Below are positions 8,336 to 15,203 of a stretch of 44,962 nt of DNA, one piece after another. A program made the translations under genes and the position numbers. Origin of the DNA: an uncultured bacterium (GTDB taxonomy: Bacteria > Bacillota > Clostridia > Christensenellales > CAG-917). The stretch is taken from the NCBI GenBank assembly GCA_949432885.1, contig CASQXY010000011.1, positions 1 to 44,962 on the forward strand. The letters run 5' to 3'. Under the pieces are notes generated by a model, which had not been told where the DNA came from, did no database searches, and was given only the letters and a program-made list of their open reading frames with translations. Position 1 is the stretch's first letter; each line of letters opens with the position of its first letter.

Positions 8336-9076
8336 CTACCCGTCATAAGTCTGAAAGAGTCTGTCCTTCATCATATACTGGTTCATCTCGCGTAAATCCT
8401 CGCCCTCGAAATTGCGCTTGCGCATAGGCTTTGCGGGTATTCCGCCAACTAGAGTGAAATCCTCAACGCTCTTAGTGACGATAGCGCCCGTCGCAACTAT
8501 CGCACCCGTACCGAGCCTTACCCCCGGCAGAATAGTCGCCGCAGTGTACACTTTGGCGTAAGCGCCGATTTCCACCGGCTTGTACTCTCTCACCATATGG
8601 TCGCCCTCGCTGTGAGTGTGGGTAAAGATTTTTACGTATTCCGTCAGCATTGAATAATCGCCGAGCTTAATTCCCCCTTTTGCGTCGAGATAGCATCCGG
8701 CGTTCAATGACACGTTTTTCCCTATCTCGATATTGGTTGCGAAATTAAACCTGCACCCCTCGTTTGCAACAAATCCGTCGCCGCAGCTTTTGAAAAGTTT
8801 CTTTGCGAGCAGCTGTCTGTACGGCACAGCAAACGCGCAGTTGACTCCGAGCGGCACTCTGTCAACGCTGTCCCAAAGAATATGCAGATTGCGCCTTTCC
8901 TCGTCGTAGCCGCAGTCGAGAGGCATATAGTCGTTCCATAGCTTAAATTCGCCGAGGCTCTCGCTGTCATAACCGTCGATTCCCAAAATCTTCAACGCAC
9001 GCGCGGCGTTATGACAGTCCATCCCTTCGTCGACAAGTTTGCCTATTTCGTACAATTTATCATCTACAATACTCAT
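8336..9076 (-). CDS. Left-handed beta-helix (hexapeptide) acyltransferase
   Basis: This 246-residue protein resembles maltose/galactoside O-acetyltransferases (LacA/Maa/NodL). The C-terminal half has hexapeptide repeats: FATNIEIGKNVSLNAGCYL, IKLGDYSMLTEYVKI, then the catalytic-loop His of FTHTHSE, then VEIGAYAKVYTAATILPGV and LGTGAIVATGAIVTKSV, ending VGGIPAKPMRKR as in this family. It should acetylate a hydroxyl of a sugar or related acceptor with acetyl-CoA. The ATG at 9076 is chosen because AAGGTG lies just upstream; an in-frame ATG at 9115 has no ribosome site. The N-terminal 110 residues are longer than in LacA and match no domain I recognise. Confidence 0.8.
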   Translation of the reverse strand: MSIVDDKLYEIGKLVDEGMDCHNAARALKILGIDGYDSESLGEFKLWNDYMPLDCGYDEERRNLHILWDSVDRVPLGVNCAFAVPYRQLLAKKLFKSCGDGFVANEGCRFNFATNIEIGKNVSLNAGCYLDAKGGIKLGDYSMLTEYVKIFTHTHSEGDHMVREYKPVEIGAYAKVYTAATILPGVRLGTGAIVATGAIVTKSVEDFTLVGGIPAKPMRKRNFEGEDLREMNQYMMKDRLFQTYDG

Positions 9077-9151
9077 AAAACACCTTTTACCGTTCAATTT
9101 TGTCACATTATCCATCGTTTCGGATATTTATTATTAAAATTATGTCGCCGT

Positions 9152-10180
9152 TTATTTTTCGCAAACTTCAAATTTATACGTCGTGACCGTATGGTATTTT
9201 TCTCCTCCATACAACGCAATAGACGGAAAGTCTTTCACGTTGCACGCATTGGGATAGCCCTGCGTTTCCATACAGAATGCTGATTGATAAGGATATTTCT
9301 TTTTGCCCGTGAAACCGTCCAAAAAATTGCCTGAATAGAATTGCATACAGGGTCTGTCAGTATACACGCTCATCTTTACGCCGCTCGCTTTGGAATACGC
9401 CGTGGCGGCAGCGCCGTCGTCCCCGTTCAGAATATAGTTGAAATCATAGCCTCCGCGCGCGATTTTAAGCAGCTTTTCATCCGCGTTTATATCTCGTCCC
9501 AGCGGCTTCGGTCTGGAAAAATCAAAGGGAGTATCGGTTATGTCGAGGATTTCTCCGCGTGGTATCAGCTCCTCATCTACGGAGGTGATTGCGTTTGACC
9601 TTATGTATATTTCGTGGTCGAGCGCGCTTTTGAAATCTCCGTCGAGATTGAAATACGCATGATTCGTAAGTGAGCACAGCGTAGCTTTGTCGCATTCCGC
9701 CTCATACTCTATTTTCAGTTCGTTTTCATTTGTAATAGAATATGTCACCGCGACCTGCAAATTATCTGGATAGCCCTCTTCTCCGTCCGCGGACAGATAG
9801 GATAATTTAAGACTCGCGCCGTCTCCTGTTTCTGCCGTCCAGATTTTCTTATCGAAGCCCTCTTTGCCGCCGTGCAGATGATTTGCGCCGTCGTTACTGA
9901 ACAGCCTATACTCCTTGCCGTCCAGCGTGAATTTGCTTCCGCCTATTCTGTTTCCGACACGTCCGATAATCGCGTTGAAATACGTACCGTGATCGTCTCT
10001 GTACTCGTCGGGCGTATCGAAGCCCGCGACCACGTCTATAAATTCTCCGCGTCGGTCGGGAACGAAAAGCCTTGTAATTCTCGCGCCGTACGTCATAATC
10101 TCCGCTCTCATCCCGCGGTCGTTTTCAAGCGCATAGGTTTCGATTCCCGATTGCGTTTTTCCTATAAATTCGCTCTTCAT
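9152..10180 (-). CDS. galM: Aldose 1-epimerase (galactose mutarotase)
   Basis: The 342-residue protein has the full set of galactose mutarotase signatures: NAIIGRVGNRI, the substrate-binding NHLHGGKEGFDKKIW, the catalytic His in TNHAYFNLDG, and the catalytic Glu in CMETQGYPNACN. It interconverts alpha and beta anomers of hexoses in the cytoplasm. Length is normal. The start has GGGAGAG upstream. A promoter with an extended -10 element and a strong hairpin lie in front of it (10193-10243). Confidence 0.93.
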   Translation of the reverse strand: MKSEFIGKTQSGIETYALENDRGMRAEIMTYGARITRLFVPDRRGEFIDVVAGFDTPDEYRDDHGTYFNAIIGRVGNRIGGSKFTLDGKEYRLFSNDGANHLHGGKEGFDKKIWTAETGDGASLKLSYLSADGEEGYPDNLQVAVTYSITNENELKIEYEAECDKATLCSLTNHAYFNLDGDFKSALDHEIYIRSNAITSVDEELIPRGEILDITDTPFDFSRPKPLGRDINADEKLLKIARGGYDFNYILNGDDGAAATAYSKASGVKMSVYTDRPCMQFYSGNFLDGFTGKKKYPYQSAFCMETQGYPNACNVKDFPSIALYGGEKYHTVTTYKFEVCEK

Positions 10181-10192
10181 AGACTCTCCCGT

Positions 10193-10225
10193 AAAAAGTC
10201 AGACCGCCCGAGCAATCTGACTTTT
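10193..10225 (-). terminator. Terminator of the hydrogenase operon or leader attenuator of galM
   Basis: On the minus strand AAAAGTCAGA pairs with TCTGACTTTT around a 12-nt GC-rich loop, with a fifth T following. It lies 65 bp beyond the hydrogenase stop. A TATAAT element lies just upstream at 10240-10235, so if that promoter is used the hairpin sits in the galM leader. Confidence 0.75.
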
Positions 10226-10234
10226 GATAAAACA

Positions 10235-10243
10235 ATTATATCA
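10235..10243 (-). promoter_or_regulatory. Extended -10 promoter element for galM
   Basis: Minus strand TGATATAAT matches TGnTATAAT. No good -35 hexamer is visible, as is common for extended -10 promoters. Confidence 0.4.
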
Positions 10244-10289
10244 CAATAAACTTAAACAGAAAACCGACTGTTGCAAATTATTTGCCGAT

Positions 10290-11720
10290 TTACGGCTTCC
10301 AGTTGAGTACGGAGGTCGCGTCCGAAATAGTCTTTTCATATGCCTCTCTGCCGTATTTGTCTACCTCGGCTTTGTTCTTTTCTCCGTGCGTAAGACAGCC
10401 CGCGCCTCCTATACAGCCGCCCACGCAAGCCATGCCCTCTATGAAATTTGCGTCGAGGACGTTTTTGCTCTTTTTTAGGAGCGCGAGCTTGCATTCCTCT
10501 ATTCCGTCGCAGGAACACGCTTTAAGCTCGAAATCCAAGCCCTGCTCTTTGATTCCCTCCGCAACCGCGTCCGCAAGTCCGCCGCATCTTGCGAATATTC
10601 TTCCGAAATAGGAGGCGTTGTCGAGGAAGCCCTCTTCGAGCGACGTCAAATCGAGGTCGCGGCTGTCGAAAAGCGCCTGTAATTCCTCGAACGTCATCGC
10701 CGCGTCCACATACTTTTTGACCTCTTCCTTCTGCACCTCCATCTTCTTTGCGGTGCACGGACCTATAAACACGATTTTACAGCTCGGCTCTTGGTCTTTC
10801 AAATATTTGGAGATAGTCGCCATAGGAGAAAGGTTGCTAGATATATACGGCACCAGCTTGGGGAAATTCTTTTCTATGTAGTTTACAAACGCGGGACAGC
10901 ACGAGCTTGTGAGGAAGCCTCTTTCGACAAGCTCCTTGGACTCTGATTGCGCGACCATATCGGCGCCGAGCGCCGCTTCGATAACCGTGTAAAATCCCAG
11001 TTTTTTTAGTCCGCTCACAACCTGTCCCAGTTTCGCGTAGGTAAACTGACTTGATATGGACGGCGCGACAATCGCATACACTTTGTAACGCTTGTTTTCC
11101 TCGCTGCCTTTAAGCATATCGATGATAGGCAGAATATAGGATTTGTCCGTAATCGCTCCGAACGGGCACTGGTACACGCAAGCGCCGCACGCTATACACT
11201 TGGATTCGTCTATATGCGCGGATTTCGATTCGTCCATACTTATTGCTTTGACCTTGCATGCGCGCTCGCAGGGACGGATATAATTGTGTATCGCGCTGTA
11301 CGGACACACCTTCGCGCACATGCCGCACTCTACGCACTTGCTCTTGTCGATATGCGCCACACGGTTGTGGTCGAACGAAATCGCGCCGCGCTTGCATACG
11401 TCCTCGCATCTGTGCGCAAGACAGCCTCTGCACGCGCTTGTGACCTCGTATCCGCCCATCGGACACTCGTCGCATGCTATATCGATGACCTGTATCACGT
11501 TCCCGTTGCACGGGTCGCCGCCCATAGCGATTTTTACGCGTTCGCCGAGTATTGCGCGCTCCTTATATACGCAGCAGCGCATTGTGGGAGTTTTGCCGGG
11601 CACTATGCTTTTGGGAATATCGAACGCCGTCTGCGGCAGTCTGCCAGCCCATGCTTCGCGCGCAACCTCGCGCAGAACTTTATATTTGAGATATTGTACC
11701 TTTGTATCGAACTTTCTCAT
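10290..11720 (-). CDS. Monomeric [FeFe]-hydrogenase, group B-like
   Basis: The 476-residue protein begins with a Cys-rich region (about 75-205) holding several [4Fe-4S] motifs, including CVECGMCAKVCP and CIACGACVYQCP, followed by the H-cluster domain. All H-cluster loops are present: L1 TSSCCPAF, L2 IGPCTAKK and L3 EGMACVGGCIGG, giving the four Cys ligands and the proton-shuttle Cys. Fe-S content and lack of NuoG-like N-terminal domains fit the poorly characterised group B. It should take electrons from ferredoxin-type donors to evolve H2, or the reverse. It is the last gene of the ferredoxin-HydS-phosphatase run, 8 bp after the phosphatase. An alternative is a non-hydrogenase H-cluster-like protein, but ligand conservation argues against it. 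Confidence 0.87.
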   Translation of the reverse strand: MRKFDTKVQYLKYKVLREVAREAWAGRLPQTAFDIPKSIVPGKTPTMRCCVYKERAILGERVKIAMGGDPCNGNVIQVIDIACDECPMGGYEVTSACRGCLAHRCEDVCKRGAISFDHNRVAHIDKSKCVECGMCAKVCPYSAIHNYIRPCERACKVKAISMDESKSAHIDESKCIACGACVYQCPFGAITDKSYILPIIDMLKGSEENKRYKVYAIVAPSISSQFTYAKLGQVVSGLKKLGFYTVIEAALGADMVAQSESKELVERGFLTSSCCPAFVNYIEKNFPKLVPYISSNLSPMATISKYLKDQEPSCKIVFIGPCTAKKMEVQKEEVKKYVDAAMTFEELQALFDSRDLDLTSLEEGFLDNASYFGRIFARCGGLADAVAEGIKEQGLDFELKACSCDGIEECKLALLKKSKNVLDANFIEGMACVGGCIGGAGCLTHGEKNKAEVDKYGREAYEKTISDATSVLNWKP

Positions 11721-11728
11721 ATTTCACC

Positions 11729-12901
11729 TTAAAAATAACTCACCTTTATTCTCTTATTCATCTTTTTCAGGCACTCCGAAAGCTCCTGAACAAGATTCAT
11801 CTTTATATTGAAATTGATAGGCAAATCGGGATTCTGATGCGCCGGATTTATCGCCCTTCCGACATAGAAGTTGATATCCGTCGCCTCCTCAAACAGCAGT
11901 CTGCAAATCAACGACGCTCCATCGTGCTTAAAGCTCCACTGTTCATAAGTTTTGTTGTCGGCAAGATAGTCTTTGGCGTATTGCAACACCTTATTTATCG
12001 TGATAACGCCTTCCGTAACGAGGTCCACGCCCTCAATCGTAGCGATAGGAGGAACGTCGGACTGCTCGAAATTGAGGCTGGCTTTCAGCGGTTTGCCCAG
12101 ATACGTAGCCGCAATCGAAGCGGTCGTGCCGCCGCATACGATATGCTTGCCTGCCTTCGAGAAGAACAAAGCCATCATATTGTTTGCGTCGTTTCGGTTG
12201 GACGGCGGTCCGAACAGCAGATTCATAGGTTCGCGGCTTCTAATCTTGACTACGCAGGCGGTGGCGTCGTCGCCGGGCTTTTCGCCGTACAGTTCGTTGC
12301 ACTTATCCACGAGTATAGTCGCCATGGTCTTCGCCGTATAGCCGCCTGCGGACACCGTCTCCATAAACTCGACTATATTTTCGCGCTTCCACCCGAAATT
12401 GTACATAGTGCCAAGACCCGCGTGCGGACATCCGTCGCTCATTGCGACGAATATATCTCCCTCGCGCAGTTTGACAGTGGATTTGAAAATCCTTTTGCCT
12501 CCTATGTTCATCTCGCGGGTCGGATACTCGTAATTGCTTCCGTCGCGTATGAGTATTGTGAGGGGATTGTCAAACTGTATAAGCTCCGCCGTCTCGTTTT
12601 CGATAAGATGAATTATCGTAAACGTGGAATACGCCACTCCCCGTACAGAGCATATCGGAAGAGTCTGCGCGATAGTCTCCACGCAATCCTCGACGGACAA
12701 ACCCTCCGCCAGCATCGTGGAAAGTATCTTAGAGGTCAAAGTAGAAAGTATACTTGCCTTTACGCCGCTTCCGAGTCCGTCCGCAAGCACGATAACCGTC
12801 GAGTTGTCGCCTTGCTCAACGATTTCGACATGGTCGCCGCAAAGCTGTTCTCCCTCGTGATTTATGCTTTTATAGCCTATATCGGCAAACAAATCATTCA
12901 T
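11729..12901 (-). CDS. SpoIIE-type PP2C serine/threonine phosphatase
   Basis: The N-terminal 220 or so residues form a PP2C/SpoIIE domain with the metal-binding aspartates in VLADGLGSG, MSDGCPHAG and GDDATACVV. The C-terminal 165 residues form a second domain that I do not recognise. The gene overlaps the end of hydS by 8 bp. Sensory group C hydrogenases linked to a phosphatase are known as subgroup C3, so this protein is the likely output that dephosphorylates an unknown target in response to the HydS H-cluster. No partner kinase or anti-sigma factor gene is next to it. Confidence 0.88.
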   Translation of the reverse strand: MNDLFADIGYKSINHEGEQLCGDHVEIVEQGDNSTVIVLADGLGSGVKASILSTLTSKILSTMLAEGLSVEDCVETIAQTLPICSVRGVAYSTFTIIHLIENETAELIQFDNPLTILIRDGSNYEYPTREMNIGGKRIFKSTVKLREGDIFVAMSDGCPHAGLGTMYNFGWKRENIVEFMETVSAGGYTAKTMATILVDKCNELYGEKPGDDATACVVKIRSREPMNLLFGPPSNRNDANNMMALFFSKAGKHIVCGGTTASIAATYLGKPLKASLNFEQSDVPPIATIEGVDLVTEGVITINKVLQYAKDYLADNKTYEQWSFKHDGASLICRLLFEEATDINFYVGRAINPAHQNPDLPINFNIKMNLVQELSECLKKMNKRIKVSYF

Positions 12902-14564
12902 TTTGTATAGAGTCCTTCAACTTAGTGAGCGCGATTTTGGTCTCAGCCGCGGTTTCTCCCAGCAGAGAAGCTATTTCCTGAACGATACGCATCTGCTTGT
13001 CCACGACCTTATCCGCGGTTTCCACCGTACGGCGGTTCATCTCTTCCTTATCCGAGCGCGCCTTTTCCTCGTCGGTGACGTCGCGCATTATGCAAATAAG
13101 CAGCTTGGAGGCGGAATCAAGCACGACGGTCTGCTCCACGTATCTCTTGTACTCAATCAGATTTACGCGTTGATTGTGTACGCTCCTGCCCGTCTGCAAA
13201 ACCTGCATAAACACGCGCGGATTGAGTATACGCACAACCTGTTCTCCGAGTATATCCATTTCGGAACGCAGATTGGTTATCTGCATTGCGACGCGGTTGA
13301 TTTGCTGAACTTCCAGTTTGTCATTGAGCACGATTATTCCGTTCGGCGTATTGTTTACAATACTGTCGGAAAAGCTCTCCGCCTTGTCTTTAAGAAAAGG
13401 CAGACACATGGATATTTCCGCTTTACCCTGCAATATCGCAATCGCCTTTTCACGGCAGGTATTATATCCGCAGGAGCCGCAGTTGAGCTCGTCCTCTTTC
13501 CTGTTCTTGCCCATCTGTCTCAATACGCTTGCGAGTTCCGTTTCGGTTGGCATAACAACGTGCTTGTCTATCACTTCGAAATGCTTGCGAAGCGTCTGGG
13601 AGCTCGGTTGAGCCACCTCGAAATCCTTTCTGCCCGCATAATCCGAAACCGCGGCGTAATCCCTCACGACGGAGCGATTCTCCATGCTTGGACCGCCTAT
13701 ACAGCTTCCCACACAAGCGGACATTTCAATAAAACAGTTATGCGCCTTTCCGCTCTCTATATCTTTGAGCGCCGCGATACAATTTTCCACTCCGTCTATT
13801 GCGAGATATGAGTAGTCAGGCGCGTCGAGAGCCATGGTTTTGAGGATTCCGCCCGTAGTCGGGAAAAATCTCGCGCGGCTCTCGTCCGAGCTGTCGCAGG
13901 ATTTCTGAATCTCTATACGCTCATCGGCAAGCCATTGCGAAAGCTCCTCGAACGTGAGCACCGCGTCCACCAAATCGCCGTATTTTTCCGCCTCGTTCTT
14001 TTTGGATACGCAAGGTCCTATAAACACTGTTTTGCAATCGGGATGTCGCTTTTTCAACTCGGAGCAGTGCGCCTGCATAGGCGACAGCACGTCGGCAAGA
14101 TAAGGCAATGTCGCGGGAAAATACTTTTGTATAAGCAAATTCACAGAATGACAGCAAGAGGATATTACGATATCTCTCTTCTCTTCTTTAATCAGTCTTT
14201 CATACTCGCGTTTGACGATTGTTGCTCCGATTGCGGTTTCCTCAACTCCTTTAAATCCGAGCTTCATTATCGCCTCGCGCATTGCCTCTATACCCGCGCC
14301 TCCGTAATTTGCAATAAACGAAGGGGCAAGGCTCGCGTATACCGGCGCGCCCGATTGAATGAGAACCTTCGCTTTTTCTCTCTCGCTGTTTATTTCTTTT
14401 GCGTTTTGAGGACATACGACGAGACAGTGTCCGCACAGTATGCATTCGTCCCCGATAATATGCGCCTGATTTGCGGAAAACCTTATGGATTTCACGGGGC
14501 AATGGCGAATACACTTGTAGCAATTCTTACAGTTGGATTTTTTCAAAGTAATACACTCTGCCAT
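12894..14564 (-). CDS. hydS: Sensory [FeFe]-hydrogenase with PAS domain (HydS, group C-like)
   Basis: The 556-residue protein has two [4Fe-4S] ferredoxin motifs at the N-terminus (CKNCYKCIRHCP, CILCGHCLVVCP), then an H-cluster domain with L1 SSCCHSVN, L2 IGPCVSKK and L3 EMSACVGSCIGG. Next come a further Fe-S motif CGSCGYNTCREKA (PF04060-like), a PAS domain (about 410-510) and a C-terminal helical segment. This order is that of HydS proteins, thought to sense H2 or redox state rather than turn over H2 quickly. L1 keeps both cysteines but replaces the usual Pro with His. It starts 1 bp after the ferredoxin stop, with GGAG upstream, and runs 8 bp into the phosphatase gene. Confidence 0.9.
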   Translation of the reverse strand: MAECITLKKSNCKNCYKCIRHCPVKSIRFSANQAHIIGDECILCGHCLVVCPQNAKEINSEREKAKVLIQSGAPVYASLAPSFIANYGGAGIEAMREAIMKLGFKGVEETAIGATIVKREYERLIKEEKRDIVISSCCHSVNLLIQKYFPATLPYLADVLSPMQAHCSELKKRHPDCKTVFIGPCVSKKNEAEKYGDLVDAVLTFEELSQWLADERIEIQKSCDSSDESRARFFPTTGGILKTMALDAPDYSYLAIDGVENCIAALKDIESGKAHNCFIEMSACVGSCIGGPSMENRSVVRDYAAVSDYAGRKDFEVAQPSSQTLRKHFEVIDKHVVMPTETELASVLRQMGKNRKEDELNCGSCGYNTCREKAIAILQGKAEISMCLPFLKDKAESFSDSIVNNTPNGIIVLNDKLEVQQINRVAMQITNLRSEMDILGEQVVRILNPRVFMQVLQTGRSVHNQRVNLIEYKRYVEQTVVLDSASKLLICIMRDVTDEEKARSDKEEMNRRTVETADKVVDKQMRIVQEIASLLGETAAETKIALTKLKDSIQNE

Positions 14565-14565
14565 A

Positions 14566-14829
14566 TCACATCTCCGAATTCTTTATTGCCGTCATAACGG
14601 TCTTATCCCAAAATTCGCGGAAATTGTCTCGGGTTATACCCGTATAAATTTCCTCGCCTATTCTCACGGACACTCCCGCTCTGTTGCATTTGCCGAGGCA
14701 AAAACAGCCCGACATAACCACATCGTCTTCAAGGTGATTTTTGGTCACCTCGTTTTGTATCAACTCAACTATCTCGTGCGAGCCCGTCAGATGACATGAA
14801 CTGCCCACGCAAATATCCATAAAAATCAT
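14566..14829 (-). CDS. Thioredoxin-like [2Fe-2S] ferredoxin (second copy)
   Basis: An 87-residue NuoE/HydC-type domain. Cluster ligands fit the Cys-x4-Cys of CVGSSCH and the Cys-x3-Cys of CFCLGKC, and it carries the family SSCHLTGS pattern. The start at 14829 is preferred, as the upstream gene's stop is at 14831 and GGGAG lies nearby; an earlier in-frame ATG at 14859 would overlap the upstream gene by 29 bp. It is a likely electron carrier between hydrogenase-type partners, or between them and HydS. Confidence 0.85.
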   Translation of the reverse strand: MIFMDICVGSSCHLTGSHEIVELIQNEVTKNHLEDDVVMSGCFCLGKCNRAGVSVRIGEEIYTGITRDNFREFWDKTVMTAIKNSEM

Positions 14830-14830
14830 C

Positions 14831-15070
14831 TTACAGCGCTCCCAACACGTACTTATCAAAAAACTCGCTCACGCCCTCGGGCTGTACGGAATGAAATTCT
14901 CCGTCTACTGTGACGCAAACTCCCTCTTGGCATCTGCCCATACAGAAAGTGCTTGCAAGCTCTACCTTGTCATCCAATTTATTGGCGGAGACAAGCTGCT
15001 GTATCTGTTCGACCACTGAATGAGAGCCGTGAACATGGCAAGAGCTTCCGATGCAAATAGTGATTTTCAT
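14831..15070 (-). CDS. Thioredoxin-like [2Fe-2S] ferredoxin (first copy)
   Basis: A 79-residue protein with ligand cysteines C6, C11, C43 and C47 in the spacing of thioredoxin-like [2Fe-2S] ferredoxins. It is clearly paralogous to the next gene (shared ICIGSSCH/ICVGSSCH and FCMGRC/FCLGKC). A good ribosome site, AGAGAGG, precedes the ATG. It heads the hydrogenase run. No convincing promoter is visible at 15071-15160, so expression may rely on read-through of the adhE terminator. Confidence 0.88.
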   Translation of the reverse strand: MKITICIGSSCHVHGSHSVVEQIQQLVSANKLDDKVELASTFCMGRCQEGVCVTVDGEFHSVQPEGVSEFFDKYVLGAL

Positions 15071-15160
15071 AATTTCCTCTCTCTTTATCGTTTAAGCGGT
15101 CATACCGCACGTCCGTCTAAGTCTCGGGCGAATACTTGCGTTTTGCCCGTCGCAGAAGAC

Positions 15161-15193
15161 GAAATAAATAGGCGTGTATCTCTACACGCCTAT
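15161..15193 (-). terminator. Intrinsic terminator after adhE
   Basis: An 11-bp perfect stem (ATAGGCGTGTA and complement, 15168-15193) with a 4-nt loop is followed on the minus strand by TTTATTTC. The T-tract is imperfect, so partial read-through into the ferredoxin-hydrogenase genes is plausible. Confidence 0.8.
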
Positions 15194-15203
15194 CCTGTTT
15201 CTC

